DNA of 64,000 bases from Amycolatopsis echigonensis (GCF_014174495.1 NZ_JACJHR010000009.1:62001-126000); one strand, 5' to 3'. Shown: positions 1 through 8,834, numbered from the stretch's first letter. The notes: generated by a model from the sequence alone, not told the origin. Translations and numbers: made by a program.

Positions 1-7
1 AGCACAC

Positions 8-898
8 GTGAGTGCGGAAGAGGAAAAACGAGGCAGCGGGATGGAGGTCGCGGTCGTCTCCGGCCTCTCCGGCGCGGGCCGCTCCACGGCGGCGAAATGC
101 CTGGAAGACCTCGGCTGGTTCGTGGTCGACAACCTGCCGCCGGAGCTGATCGCCACCATGGTCGAGCTCGGCGCGCAGGCGCGGGGCGCGATCACGAAGG
201 TGGCGGTGGTGATGGACGTGCGGTCGCGCGCGTTCACCGACGACCTGGCCTCGGTGATCAAGGACCTGGACGCGCGCGGGTACAAACCGCGCGTGCTGTT
301 CCTGGAGGCCACCGACGCGGTGCTGGTGCGCCGCTTCGAATCGGTCCGCCGCGGCCACCCGATGCAGGGCGACGGCAGGCTCGCCGACGGCATCACCGCC
401 GAGCGCAAGCTGCTTTCGCCGCTGCGCGAGGAGGCCGACCTGGTGCTCGACACGTCCGCGCTGTCGGTGCACGACCTGCGCGCGAAGATCGAGGACGCGT
501 TCGGTTCCGAGGCCAGCACGCAGACCCGCGTCACCGTGCTGTCGTTCGGCTACAAGTACGGTTTGCCGATGGACGCCGACCTGGTGATGGACGTGCGGTT
601 CCTGCCGAACCCGTTCTGGATCCCGGAGCTGCGCGAGCACACCGGCCTCGACGGCGAGGTGCGCAACTACGTGCTGTCGCAGGAAGGCGCCGAGGAATTC
701 CTCGACCGCTACCACCAGCTGCTGCGGCTCATCGGCGCCGGTTACAAGCGCGAGGGCAAGCGGTACCTGACGCTCGCGGTCGGCTGCACCGGCGGCAAGC
801 ACCGCAGCGTCGCGATCTCCGAGGAACTCGCCCAGAGACTGTCCAATGAGGACGGCATGGCAGTAAAGGTGGTGCACCGGGATCTTGGCCGGGAGTGA
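8..898 (+). CDS. rapZ: RapZ-family nucleotide-binding protein (RNase adapter homologue)
   Basis: A P-loop protein of about 296 residues. The Walker A-like loop is GLSGAGRST (residues 19-27), and the family C-terminal signature GCTGGKHRSV lies near residue 260. In enterobacteria RapZ guides RNase E to sRNAs that control glucosamine-6-phosphate synthase; its actinobacterial role is less clear. It is first in the classic rapZ-yvcK-whiA cluster, in which uvrC normally lies just upstream (outside this window). The GTG at 8 is used as start, but the frame is open to the window edge, so an upstream start is possible; the ATG at 41 is an alternative. Its stop overlaps the region carrying the next gene's ribosome binding site, so the two are translationally linked. 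Confidence 0.93.
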   Translation: MSAEEEKRGSGMEVAVVSGLSGAGRSTAAKCLEDLGWFVVDNLPPELIATMVELGAQARGAITKVAVVMDVRSRAFTDDLASVIKDLDARGYKPRVLFLEATDAVLVRRFESVRRGHPMQGDGRLADGITAERKLLSPLREEADLVLDTSALSVHDLRAKIEDAFGSEASTQTRVTVLSFGYKYGLPMDADLVMDVRFLPNPFWIPELREHTGLDGEVRNYVLSQEGAEEFLDRYHQLLRLIGAGYKREGKRYLTLAVGCTGGKHRSVAISEELAQRLSNEDGMAVKVVHRDLGRE

Positions 899-899
899 C

Positions 900-1862
900 G
901 TGCGCGCGGTGGCGCTGGGCGGAGGACACGGGCTGCACGCGACGTTGACCGCGCTCCGGCGGATCACCCGCGCCGTCACGGCGGTGGTGACGGTGGCCGA
1001 CGACGGCGGGTCGTCCGGCAGGCTGCGGCGCGAACTGGGGCTGCTGCCGCCGGGCGACCTGCGCCAGGCGTTCGCCGCCTTCGCCGCGGAGGACGGCGGG
1101 CGGCTGTGGGCGGAGGTGTTCCAGCACCGCTTCGGCGGCGACGGCGCGCTCGCCGGGCACGCCGTCGGCAACCTGCTGCTCGCCGGGCTGTTCGAGGTGC
1201 TCGGCGACCCGGTGGCCGCGCTCGACGAGGCGAGCAGGCTGATGGGCATCTCCGGCCGGGTGCTGCCGATGTCGCCGGAGCCGCTGGAGATCGAGGGCGA
1301 GGTCAGCGGCCTGGACAGCGAGGACCCGGACGCGATCCGGCGCATCCGCGGCCAGGTCGCGGTCGCCAGCACGCCCGGCCAGGTGCACCGCATCTCGCTG
1401 CACCCGGCCGGTCGCCAGGAACGCCCGCCGCGCGGCTGCCCGGAGGCGATCGAGGCGGTGCTGGCGGCGGACGTCGTGTTCCTCGGCCCCGGCTCGTGGT
1501 TCACCAGCGTGCTGCCGCATCTCCTGGTCCCGGATCTGCACGACGCGCTCGTCCGCACGACGGCGACGAAGGTCGTCGTGCTGAACTTGGTCCCCCAACC
1601 GGGGGAAACCGGCGGATTCTCCCCGGAGCGGCATTTGGACGTACTCTTCGAACACGCGCCCGCGCTGCGGGTCGACGCCGTCGTCGCGGACCGTGATTCC
1701 GTCCCTGACCCGGCAAGCCTGCGCCGGGCGGCCGAACGCCTCGGAGCCAGGGCCTGCCTGGGGGCGGTGGCCGACCCGGTCGTGGCGGGACGGCATGATC
1801 CTGGTGCGCTCGCCCAGTGCATGCGAGAGGCATTGGGCCTCGGCGGGGAGCACTGTGGGTGA
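900..1862 (+). CDS. yvcK: YvcK/CofD-like (gluconeogenesis factor, CuvA) protein
   Basis: A CofD-fold protein of 320 residues. It opens with the family motif ALGGGHGL and continues with VADDGGSSGRL, PPGDLR and LGPGSWFTS, the nucleotide-sugar and phosphate binding segments of YvcK proteins. In Bacillus and mycobacteria this family binds UDP-sugars and influences cell-wall synthesis and growth on gluconeogenic carbon. I chose GTG 900 because GGGAG lies just upstream (891-895) and the resulting N terminus matches mycobacterial homologues; an in-frame TTG at 885 would overlap rapZ. It sits in an operon between rapZ and whiA. Confidence 0.92.
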   Translation: MRAVALGGGHGLHATLTALRRITRAVTAVVTVADDGGSSGRLRRELGLLPPGDLRQAFAAFAAEDGGRLWAEVFQHRFGGDGALAGHAVGNLLLAGLFEVLGDPVAALDEASRLMGISGRVLPMSPEPLEIEGEVSGLDSEDPDAIRRIRGQVAVASTPGQVHRISLHPAGRQERPPRGCPEAIEAVLAADVVFLGPGSWFTSVLPHLLVPDLHDALVRTTATKVVVLNLVPQPGETGGFSPERHLDVLFEHAPALRVDAVVADRDSVPDPASLRRAAERLGARACLGAVADPVVAGRHDPGALAQCMREALGLGGEHCG

Positions 1863-1898
1863 CGGCGGGCGCGCAGCGAAAGGCAGGAGGGGCAGTAC

Positions 1899-2888
1899 AT
1901 GGCGATGACCGCCGCGGTGAAGGACGAACTGAGCCGGCTCGAGATCACGAAGATCGGGCCGCGCCGGGCGGAGGTCGCGTCGCTGCTTCGCTTCGCGGGC
2001 GGGCTGCACATCGTGGCCGGCCGGGTGGTGGTCGAGGCGGAGCTGGACACGGGTTCGGTCGCGCGGCGGCTGCGCAAGGAGATCCACGAGCTGTACGGAC
2101 ATCATTCGGACGTGCACGTGATCACCGCGAGCGGCGGCCTGCGCAAGGGGACGCGGTACGTCGTGCGCGTGGTGAAGGACGGCGAGGGCCTGGCGCGCCA
2201 GACCGGCTTGATCGACCAGCGCGGCCGTCCCGTGCGAGGCCTGCCCGCCGCCGTGGTGTCCGGCGGGGTGGCCGACGCCGAAGCGGCCTGGCGCGGCGCC
2301 TTCCTGGCCCACGGCTCGCTGACCGAACCGGGCCGCTCGTCGTCGCTGGAAGTGACCTGCCCGGGCCCGGAGGCGGCCCTGGCCCTGGTCGGCGCGGCCC
2401 GCCGGATGGGCATCCAAGCGAAGTCCCGCGAGGTCCGGGGCGCGGACCGGGTCGTGGTCCGCGACGGTGACGCCATCGGCGCGCTGCTGACCCGCCTGGG
2501 CGCGCACACGAGCGTGCTGCAGTGGGAAGAACGCCGGATGCGCCGGGAGGTCCGCGCGACCGCCAACCGCCTCGCGAACTTCGACGACGCGAACCTGCGC
2601 CGCTCGGCCCGTGCGGCTGTCGCGGCGGCCGCGAGGGTGGAGCGCGCGCTGGAAATCCTCGGCGACACCGCCCCGGACCACCTGCTCGCCGCCGGCCGCC
2701 TGCGCTTGTCGAACCGCCAGGCGTCGCTCGAGGAACTGGGCCAGCTGTCCGACCCGCAGATGACGAAAGACGCGGTAGCCGGACGGATCCGGCGGCTGCT
2801 GGCGATGGCGGACAAGCGGGCGAAGGAGCTGAGTATCCCGGACACCGAATCGGCGGTGACCCCGGAAATGCTGGAAGAAGAAGCCTGA
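1899..2888 (+). CDS. whiA: WhiA sporulation/cell-division transcription regulator
   Basis: A 329-residue WhiA protein. The N-terminal part is the LAGLIDADG-like fold typical of the family, with conserved stretches such as [16 protein letters not shown] and [18 protein letters not shown]. The C-terminal part ends in a helix-turn-helix segment ([19 protein letters not shown]). In Streptomyces WhiA acts with WhiB to switch on division genes in sporulating hyphae. The start is firm: AGGAGG (1885-1890) is eight bases before ATG 1899. It is third in the rapZ-yvcK-whiA operon, as in Mycobacterium (Rv1421-Rv1423) and Bacillus. Confidence 0.96.
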   Translation: MAMTAAVKDELSRLEITKIGPRRAEVASLLRFAGGLHIVAGRVVVEAELDTGSVARRLRKEIHELYGHHSDVHVITASGGLRKGTRYVVRVVKDGEGLARQTGLIDQRGRPVRGLPAAVVSGGVADAEAAWRGAFLAHGSLTEPGRSSSLEVTCPGPEAALALVGAARRMGIQAKSREVRGADRVVVRDGDAIGALLTRLGAHTSVLQWEERRMRREVRATANRLANFDDANLRRSARAAVAAAARVERALEILGDTAPDHLLAAGRLRLSNRQASLEELGQLSDPQMTKDAVAGRIRRLLAMADKRAKELSIPDTESAVTPEMLEEEA

Positions 2889-3320
2889 CGCTGCTGCTGG
2901 CGGGTCTTGGCGGCGCTTGCCCAGGCAGGTCGCGGCCTGGGCAGTGGCGGGGTTGTCTGCTGAGCCCGGCCGGAAGGTGCCCAGGTTGTGGTGGCTTGTG
3001 CGGGGAGAGGTGGCCTGCTCGGGCTGGTGGCGGTGAGTCGCGCGGGGGCGGGGTTGGCTGCCTAGCCCGGTCGCTGCGGTTGGGGCGGCGATGGGTGCCC
3101 GGCCGGTTGCGGTGGCTTGCGCGTGGGCTTGCCTGGAGCCGCTGCGGCTGAGCTACGCGGGGAACCGTTGTCCGACATGCTGTGTTGGGGCCCCGGCGGC
3201 TGCACGGCCTCCGCGAACCCTCTGGCGCGCCGCGGCGCGACCGCTGGGCCCAGGCTGGGCGAAGCCAGGACCCCAACGGCAGGCCCGCGCGGGGAGCCAC
3301 GTCGAGCGCCGGCGGAAGAC

Positions 3321-3348
3321 CCCGGCGAGAACCGGCACAAACACTCAC
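3321..3348 (+). repeat. Copy 1 of a 28-base dispersed element
   Basis: This segment contains AACCGGCACAAACACTCAC. It matches the reverse complement of 55068-55095 at 23 of 28 positions without gaps. The differences are a four-base block and one further base. Function is unknown. Confidence 0.5.
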
Positions 3349-3572
3349 GAGGATCCCCCGCAGGAGCCTCCCCGCCGTGCTGGCCGAGCCCTGCGATTGC
3401 CCCGCCCCATGAGCGTTCTGCTGCGCCTTCCGCAGCACCCGCTGCCGCGTCCTGCGCTTTCCGCACATGCCCGGCTTCAGCACTCCGTGGAGCTGCCGCA
3501 CGCCGGTCGCCGCCTGCCGGCAAGACTTCGTCCACAGTGGACAAATCACCCCCGCCACACCGCTGGGTTCGC

Positions 3573-3578
3573 TACCGT
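3573..3578 (+). promoter_or_regulatory. Leaderless -10 element (TACCGT)
   Basis: TACCGT matches the actinobacterial TANNNT -10 consensus and ends six bases before ATG 3585. No ribosome binding site is visible, so transcription probably begins at the start codon. Confidence 0.6.
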
Positions 3579-3584
3579 GGGGGC

Positions 3585-4559
3585 ATGATCGATGTGCCGC
3601 TCTCCGCACTTGAACTCGCGCTGGTCGAAGCCGGGCAGTCGGCCACGGCGGCGCTTGAGCCGCTTTCCTCCGTCGCACGGCGGGTTGACGATCTCGGCTA
3701 CCACCGGCTCTGGTTCGCCGAGCATCACGGTTCCCCGGCCATCGCCAGCGCGTCCCCGCAGGTGCTCGCGGCGCACGCGGGCGCGGTGACGTCCCGGGTG
3801 CGGGTCGGGTCCGGCGGGGTGCTCGCGCCGAACCACGCGCCGTTCGCGTTGGCGGAGCAGTTCGGGACGTTGTCCGCGCTCACCGGCGGCCGGGTCGATC
3901 TCGGGGTCGGCCGCGGGCCGGGCGCGCTCGATCCGGAGATCATCCGCGCGTTGCGCCGCGGAGGTGAGCCAGCTCAGGAAGCCGACTACCACGCCGACGT
4001 CGACGAGCTGCTGAAGCATCTCGGCAGCGACAAGGTGCTCCCGGGCGGCGTCACCGTGCCGGAGCCGTGGCTGCTCAGTTCGAGCCCGGCGGGCGCGGAG
4101 GTCGCTGCCGAGCGCGGGTTGCCGATCGCGTTCGCGCATCACATCCGGCCGGACAACACCGCGGCCTCGCTGGAGCGTTACCGGGAGAAGTTCCAGCCGT
4201 CCGAGTGGCGCTCCCACCCGTATGTGCTGCTGTGCGTCGAGACGATCTGCGCGGACACCGAGGCCGAGGCGGAATACCTGTCCGGGCCGATGAACGTCCT
4301 CAAATCCCATCTGCTCACCGGCGGCGGGGGAGACCAGCCGATGCTCACGCCGGAGGAGGCCGCGGGCTACGAGTTCGCTCCGGAGATGATCCCGCAGCTC
4401 GAGCACTTCCGCGCGGCGCAGGCGTACGGCGAGCGGGACCAGGTCCAGGCGCGGCTCGCGGAGCTGGCGAAGCAGACCGGCGCGGACGAAATCATGGTCA
4501 CTGTCCCGGTTTTCGACGCGAAGGCGCGCATCCGCTGTTACGAACTGGTGAAAGAATGA
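3585..4559 (+). CDS. LLM-class (luciferase-like) flavin-dependent oxidoreductase
   Basis: A 324-residue bacterial luciferase-like TIM barrel. Family landmarks are LGYHRLWFAEHHGSPAIASA near residues 38-57, the VGSGGVLAPNHAPFALAEQF segment near 80-100, and GRVDLGVGRGPG near 108-119. Such proteins are FMN- or F420-dependent monooxygenases or reductases; the substrate cannot be read from sequence. It appears to be transcribed alone from a leaderless promoter. A strong hairpin separates it from the convergent sugar dehydrogenase gene. An upstream in-frame extension of 156 codons is open but has repeat-like composition, so I reject it. Confidence 0.88.
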   Translation: MIDVPLSALELALVEAGQSATAALEPLSSVARRVDDLGYHRLWFAEHHGSPAIASASPQVLAAHAGAVTSRVRVGSGGVLAPNHAPFALAEQFGTLSALTGGRVDLGVGRGPGALDPEIIRALRRGGEPAQEADYHADVDELLKHLGSDKVLPGGVTVPEPWLLSSSPAGAEVAAERGLPIAFAHHIRPDNTAASLERYREKFQPSEWRSHPYVLLCVETICADTEAEAEYLSGPMNVLKSHLLTGGGGDQPMLTPEEAAGYEFAPEMIPQLEHFRAAQAYGERDQVQARLAELAKQTGADEIMVTVPVFDAKARIRCYELVKE

Positions 4560-4562
4560 GGT

Positions 4563-4601
4563 GCGGCAGGGTGACCGGCGCCGCTCCGGTCACCCTGCCG
4601 C
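4563..4601. terminator. Bidirectional terminator hairpin
   Basis: A perfect 16-base inverted repeat (GCGGCAGGGTGACCGG at 4563-4578, its complement at 4586-4601) with a seven-base loop. It sits between two convergent genes whose stop codons lie four bases either side. There is no U tract, which is usual in this group. Confidence 0.8.
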
Positions 4602-4604
4602 GGC

Positions 4605-6680
4605 TTATCCGGCGAGCGCCGCGCCGGGGAACTTCAGCTGCACCACCACGTTGTCGATGGTGTCCGGCGTGCCGCCGAGCTTGTCGTTGTTCGTCGAGGT
4701 CACCCAGAGGTGCCCGTCCGGCGTCTTGGTCACCGAGCGGAGCCGCCCCCACCGGCCGGAGAACACCGCCGACACGTCGCCGACGCTGTCGCCCTTGATG
4801 TGCGTGACGAACAACTGCTGGCCGGTCACCGCCGCGATGTAGATCCAGTCGTTCACGATCTCGATGCCGGACGGTCCGGCCTGCGAGGTCGGCCACGTCT
4901 TCTTCGGCGCGATCGTCCCCGCGCAGTCGCCGATCGTGCCCTCGCAGGCCGACCAGCCGTAGTTGCCGCCCTTCTGGATCAGGTTCAGCTCGTCCTGGCT
5001 GCTCTCGCCGAATTCCGACGACCACAGCCGCCCCCGCGAATCCCAGGCGAGGCCCTGCGGATTGCGGTGCCCGTAGCTCCAGACGTACCGCGCGTTGCCG
5101 CCGGTGGCGTAGAACGGGTTGTCGCTCGGCGCGGAACCGTCCGGGTTGAGCCGCAGGATCTTGCCGTTGAGCGAACTCTTGTTCTGCGCGTTGGCCTTGA
5201 CCTTCGCGTCGCCGACGGTGGCGTACAGCTTGCCGTCCGGGCCGAACGCGATCCGGCCGCCGTTGTGGTACTGGTTCTTGGCCATGCCGGTCAGCACCGG
5301 GGTGGTGGTCTTCGACAGCGTGGTGCCGTCGTAGGTGACCTTCACGATCCGGTTGTCGCTGGCCGACGTGTGGTAGAGGTACACCGCGTGGTCGGTGTTC
5401 CACTGCGGCGAGATCGCCAGCCCGAGCAGCCCGCCCTCGCCGTTCGTGGTGACCACGCCGGGGATCTTGCCGAGCGTCGTCTTCTTGCCGTCCGGGGTGA
5501 TCTGCAGCAGTTCGAACCGGTCCCGTTCGGTCACCAGTGCGTTGCCGTTCGGCAGGAAACCGACCGCCCAGCCGAGGTCGACCTTCGCGATGTCCTTGTC
5601 GTACGACGGGATTCCGCCGCCCGCGCCGGTGCTGCCCGTCGTCTTCGCGGTGACCGCGTTGCTCGCCGCGGAGGCGTTTCCGTTGGGATCACGGGCTTTC
5701 ACGGTGAACGTGTACGACGTGTTCGGCTTGAGGTCGGTGACCGTCGCCGAAGTCTGCGTCGTGGTCGAGACGAGGTCCTTGCCCTGGTACACGTCGTAGC
5801 CCGCGATCGAGCCGCTGTCGTCGGTGGAAGCCTTCCAGGACAACGAAATGCTGTCCGAAGTGCTGCCCGTGACCTTGAGCGAACCAGGCACGCTCGGCGG
5901 GGTTTTGTCGTCGCTGGGCGGGGTTTTCACGCCGACGACGTTGCTCGGCTGGGACGGGTTGCCCGCCGCGTCGTAGGCGATCACCGAGATGTCGTACGAC
6001 GTGTTCGGCGTCAGCTGGTCGACGGTCGCCGAGGTGGTCTTGCCGTCCACGACCTTCAGCGTGTTGCCGCCGCGGTTGATCTCGTACCGCGTGACGCCGA
6101 CGTTGTCCGTCGCCGGGTCCCAGCGGAAATCCGCCGCGGTGGGCCGGATGTTCGACACCTGGAAGTTCTTCGGCGGCGTCGGCGGTTCGGTGTCGACCGG
6201 GGCGCTGAAGCTGTCGGTGATCTTGTCGGTGTTGGGGCCGCCGTTCGCGGACGCCGAAACGGTGCGCACGTGGTTGACGCCCGCGGTGAGCTGGACGGTC
6301 GCGGTGACGGTCTTCCAGGTCGTCCAGGAACCGGTGCTGGGGAAGGAAACCGTGCCCTTGTCGCCGCCGTCGACCACGAGCTTCATCGGCCGGTCGTCGG
6401 AGGTTCCGTTGGCATAGCGGAAAGTCAGCGTGTGCGTGCCGGCCTGAGCCGCGTTGACCGAGTAGTCGGCGTAGCTGCCGACGAGGTTGTCGAAGTCCAC
6501 GAATCCCTTCCCGGAGTACCCGGAGTGGTTCGTGGCGATCTTGGCCTGGGAAAGCGTCGCGTCCTCGGACTCGTAATCCCCGGTCGCCGCGGTGGCGGTG
6601 ACCGGGGTCAGCAGTGCGCAGCCGAGCGCGGTCGCCGCGGTACCGGCGAACAGCGCGCTCAACGTCGAGCGTCGTGCCAC
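4605..6680 (-). CDS. Secreted multidomain PQQ-type sugar dehydrogenase with CBM and two fibronectin III domains
   Basis: A secreted protein of 691 residues. Its parts in order are: signal peptide (1 to about 32, cut near TATAA); a CBM6/35-like carbohydrate-binding domain (about 34-159); two fibronectin type III domains (about 167-254 and 262-346, each with TSY and a proline-rich start); a Gly/Ser linker; and a glucose/sorbosone dehydrogenase beta-propeller (about 358-690). The propeller carries YHNGGRIAFGPDGKLY, where H472 corresponds to the catalytic His of soluble PQQ glucose dehydrogenase. It probably oxidises sugars while bound to polysaccharide. GTG 6680 is preceded by GGAGG at five bases. 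A perfect palindrome just upstream looks like an operator. Confidence 0.88.
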   Translation of the reverse strand: MARRSTLSALFAGTAATALGCALLTPVTATAATGDYESEDATLSQAKIATNHSGYSGKGFVDFDNLVGSYADYSVNAAQAGTHTLTFRYANGTSDDRPMKLVVDGGDKGTVSFPSTGSWTTWKTVTATVQLTAGVNHVRTVSASANGGPNTDKITDSFSAPVDTEPPTPPKNFQVSNIRPTAADFRWDPATDNVGVTRYEINRGGNTLKVVDGKTTSATVDQLTPNTSYDISVIAYDAAGNPSQPSNVVGVKTPPSDDKTPPSVPGSLKVTGSTSDSISLSWKASTDDSGSIAGYDVYQGKDLVSTTTQTSATVTDLKPNTSYTFTVKARDPNGNASAASNAVTAKTTGSTGAGGGIPSYDKDIAKVDLGWAVGFLPNGNALVTERDRFELLQITPDGKKTTLGKIPGVVTTNGEGGLLGLAISPQWNTDHAVYLYHTSASDNRIVKVTYDGTTLSKTTTPVLTGMAKNQYHNGGRIAFGPDGKLYATVGDAKVKANAQNKSSLNGKILRLNPDGSAPSDNPFYATGGNARYVWSYGHRNPQGLAWDSRGRLWSSEFGESSQDELNLIQKGGNYGWSACEGTIGDCAGTIAPKKTWPTSQAGPSGIEIVNDWIYIAAVTGQQLFVTHIKGDSVGDVSAVFSGRWGRLRSVTKTPDGHLWVTSTNNDKLGGTPDTIDNVVVQLKFPGAALAG

Positions 6681-6728
6681 GGGGGCCTCCTGCTTGAGGG
6701 GGTCGGGGCGGCGGCGGAAGATATTCGT

Positions 6729-6743
6729 TAGGAAAGTTTCCTA
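6729..6743. promoter_or_regulatory. Palindromic operator TAGGAAA-G-TTTCCTA
   Basis: A perfect 15-base palindrome about 50 bases upstream of the sugar dehydrogenase start. From memory, near-identical TTAGGAAA/TTTCCTAA palindromes precede many actinomycete carbohydrate-degrading genes and are linked to ROK-type sugar repressors. The binding protein is inferred. Confidence 0.6.
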
Positions 6744-6852
6744 TTTATCGGGACAGATCACACACCCTCGGCAGGCGCGGTGTCAATAGTGCGATCGCGG
6801 CATTACGCTCCGCAGCGAGCGCCGCGGAGCGTGCGTCGAGGGAACCGGCAGG

Positions 6853-7293
6853 TCAGAACCCGGCGATGTCCGCCCGGGCGATCACCTTCGTGATCCTCGC
6901 CCGGACGAGGGATTCTTCCGGCACGGCGTTGCGCTTGCCGTAGGCCGGGCCGTTCTCCTCGCCCATGTACCGCGCGCCGAGCCGGGTGGCCCACTCCAGC
7001 ATTTCGTCCAGGTCGTGGTGCAGTTCCGCCTCGGCGGTGAACTGGACGTACGAGAACGGCGGCCGCTGGTCGTCCACGGCGAGCGAGAGCCGCGCGTCGC
7101 GGCGCAGGGCCTTGCCTTTGAGCGTGTCAGTGCCGGTGGTGAAGATCAGTTCGTCGCCGTTCGGGCCCTCGTTCAGCAGGAACCACACGGGCGTGACGAC
7201 CGGGGCCCCGTTGGCCCGCACGATCCCCAGCATCCCGGTCCGCGTGCCCTCGCTCGCGAACTTCCACCACTCCGCCCTGGTCATCTCCCGCAT
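6853..7293 (-). CDS. PPOX-class split-barrel F420/FMN-dependent oxidoreductase
   Basis: A 146-residue split-barrel flavoprotein of the pyridoxamine 5'-phosphate oxidase-like group. Recognisable elements are the start MREMTRAEWWKF, the strand pair GMLGIVRANGAPVVTPVWFLL, KGKALRRDARLSLAVDDQRPPFSYV, and a helix with the ARYMGEENG ending. Mycobacterial relatives use F420H2 or heme as ligand; which cofactor binds here cannot be decided by eye. I chose ATG 7293 because TAGCGT (7301-7306) ends seven bases upstream, the leaderless arrangement. A GTG at 7302 is the alternative. It is transcribed away from the SMC-type operon, and the two share about 60 bases of promoter space. Confidence 0.82.
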   Translation of the reverse strand: MREMTRAEWWKFASEGTRTGMLGIVRANGAPVVTPVWFLLNEGPNGDELIFTTGTDTLKGKALRRDARLSLAVDDQRPPFSYVQFTAEAELHHDLDEMLEWATRLGARYMGEENGPAYGKRNAVPEESLVRARITKVIARADIAGF

Positions 7294-7300
7294 GCCCGCC

Positions 7301-7306
7301 ACGCTA
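7301..7306 (-). promoter_or_regulatory. Leaderless -10 element (TAGCGT on the minus strand)
   Basis: Read on the minus strand, TAGCGT is followed by seven bases and then ATG at 7293, with no ribosome binding site. Confidence 0.5.
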
Positions 7307-7341
7307 GCCGTCCGCGTGTGCGGGCGCTCGGGCAGGCCGAC

Positions 7342-7347
7342 TAGCCT
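7342..7347 (+). promoter_or_regulatory. Leaderless -10 element of the SMC-type operon (TAGCCT)
   Basis: TAGCCT is followed by eight bases and then GTG 7356, with no ribosome binding site. It would drive the three-gene MukFEB/JetABC-like operon and lies back to back with the promoter of the oxidoreductase gene. Confidence 0.5.
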
Positions 7348-7355
7348 GACCTGCT

Positions 7356-8834
7356 GTGCGATACGACGAGATGGGCGCCGCCGGGCTCGCCGACGAGGGG
7401 CTGACCCGTCGGCTGAAGGCGCTCGCCTGCACCGCGCCGTTGCACGACCTCGACGCGCGCAAGGCGAAGCTCGACTGGGCCGACGCCACGGTGTACCAGA
7501 TGGCCGAGATCGCGCTGCACACGATCGACCAGGTCACCATCGCGATGGACTTCGACACCGGGGCCGGGCACGACCAGGTGATCGACCGGCTGCTGCCGTT
7601 CATCTCGCTGCAGGCGCCCTCGCGCACGCCGGAAGAGCACGTGCGCGTGGCCAAGTGGGTGCTGGACAACCTGATCAACGTCGGCACCACCGACCGCGGC
7701 TTCCGGCGCGTGTACGGCTCGCTCGGCCCCGGCGGCTACCAGCGCCGCCAGTTCGACTTCAAGCTCCTGGTCGAGCTGGCCGCCCCCGACGGCGAGGTGT
7801 ACCTGCGCGCCACCGACGAGGCGATCAACGTGCTGGTCGGAGCCCTGGACACGGACGTCGAGTCGGCGCAGATCGCGGCCGAGGTGAAGCTGGAGAACCT
7901 GATCAACCGCGGCCGCCTCGCGGACGCGAAGCTAGCCGCCGAGCAGGCGCGCTACCGCACCGTGCAGTACGGCGAGACACTGCGCGCGAAGCTCGACGCG
8001 ACTCGCCGCGACGTGCGCGCGGTCGACTGGGAGCAGGAGGTGCCGGAGCTGATCGAATCGGCGCTCGGGCACATCGAGTCGCGGTTTCGCGCGGAGAACG
8101 CGATCCTCAAGAACATCACCACCGCGCGGGACGAATCCGAGGACGCCGACCACAAGCGCCGCGCGGCCGAACTGGTCGACATCGTCGCCGACTGCATCCG
8201 GCGGCACACCAAGCTCCAGTCGCGGATCGCGGACGCGGGCGCGGTCTTCCGCGCCGAGCAGGACCGCCAGCAGTTCTCCGGACCGCCGCAGCGGGCCACG
8301 CTCGACCTGTTCGGCCAGCTCCTGATGCCGACGCTCGGGCTGCCGCTCGCCGACGCCACCGCGCCCGCCGAGCACTTCTTCCACGCCGTCGCCGGCATCG
8401 CGACGCCGGTCGTGCCGTCGCTGTCTTCGCTGGTGTCGCTGCTGTTGCGGCCCGCCCCGGAACGCGACCAGCTGGTCGGCGAGGTGCCGGAGCCGGAGCT
8501 GGTGCCCGCCGAGGTGACCGACCGGTTCGGCGACGACGTCTGGCGTCTCGCCGACGAACTGCTCGACCTTCCCGACGTGCCGCGCCGGCTGTCCGGGCTG
8601 CTGGAGGACGCGCGCCGCTCCGGGCAGCCGAACCTGGCGTCCCTGGTCGCGCTGCGTGCGCTGCACGCTTACAGTCCCGAGGTCGGCGCGGCGCGCCGGC
8701 AGGGGGAACGCCACGTGCTGCTCGCCGTCGACGACGGCACCCTGCTCGACGACCCGGAGTTCGGCGGCGCGGATCTGCTGCTGTCCACCGCGGAGGTCGA
8801 ACGAGCGGACGACGAGACCGAGGAGGTCGCCTGA
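7356..8834 (+). CDS. Kleisin-like (MukF/MksF/JetA-type) subunit of an SMC complex
   Basis: A 492-residue soluble protein that I identify mainly by context. It is first in an operon with a MukE-like protein and an SMC-type ATPase, the slot that MukF/JetA occupies. The N-terminal quarter (LADEGLTRRLKALACTAPLH, then VYQMAEIALHTIDQVT) looks like a helical winged-helix domain. The centre (about 170-330) is long, charged helices (AAEVKLENLINRGRLADAK; SRFRAENAILKNITTARDE), as in condensin kleisins. The C-terminal part (WRLADELLDLPDVPRRL) is another small helical domain. The length fits MukF/JetA (about 440-500). No enzyme motif is visible. The start is GTG 7356 behind a leaderless promoter. The stop overlaps the next start by one base (TGATG). 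Confidence 0.6.
   Translation: MRYDEMGAAGLADEGLTRRLKALACTAPLHDLDARKAKLDWADATVYQMAEIALHTIDQVTIAMDFDTGAGHDQVIDRLLPFISLQAPSRTPEEHVRVAKWVLDNLINVGTTDRGFRRVYGSLGPGGYQRRQFDFKLLVELAAPDGEVYLRATDEAINVLVGALDTDVESAQIAAEVKLENLINRGRLADAKLAAEQARYRTVQYGETLRAKLDATRRDVRAVDWEQEVPELIESALGHIESRFRAENAILKNITTARDESEDADHKRRAAELVDIVADCIRRHTKLQSRIADAGAVFRAEQDRQQFSGPPQRATLDLFGQLLMPTLGLPLADATAPAEHFFHAVAGIATPVVPSLSSLVSLLLRPAPERDQLVGEVPEPELVPAEVTDRFGDDVWRLADELLDLPDVPRRLSGLLEDARRSGQPNLASLVALRALHAYSPEVGAARRQGERHVLLAVDDGTLLDDPEFGGADLLLSTAEVERADDETEEVA

Larger units (their letters stand above)
2889..3584. other. Intergenic stretch of about 700 bases with degenerate G/T-rich repetition
   Basis: No convincing gene lies between whiA and the next gene. 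The open frames here have no ribosome binding sites and poor protein-like composition. Bases 2900-3160 are G- and T-rich on this strand and contain loosely repeated phrases such as GTTGTGGTGGCTTGTGCG and GTTGCGGTGGCTTGCGCG. A 28-base segment at 3321-3348 resembles, inverted, one at 55068-55095. The promoter of the following gene is at the right end. Confidence 0.6.

Noticed and set aside
2522..3151. Plus-strand frame overlapping the end of whiA
   Set aside because: It is a frame shadow of whiA continuing into G/T-rich spacer, with no ribosome binding site.
3117..3584. N-terminal extension of the luciferase-like oxidoreductase by 156 codons
   Set aside because: Composition is Ala/Arg/Pro-rich and repeat-like; ATG 3585 with its leaderless promoter matches the family start.
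4710..6731. Long plus-strand frame opposite the sugar dehydrogenase
   Set aside because: It is antisense to a clear multidomain protein and is rich in Arg/Val/Gly, typical of shadow frames at high GC.
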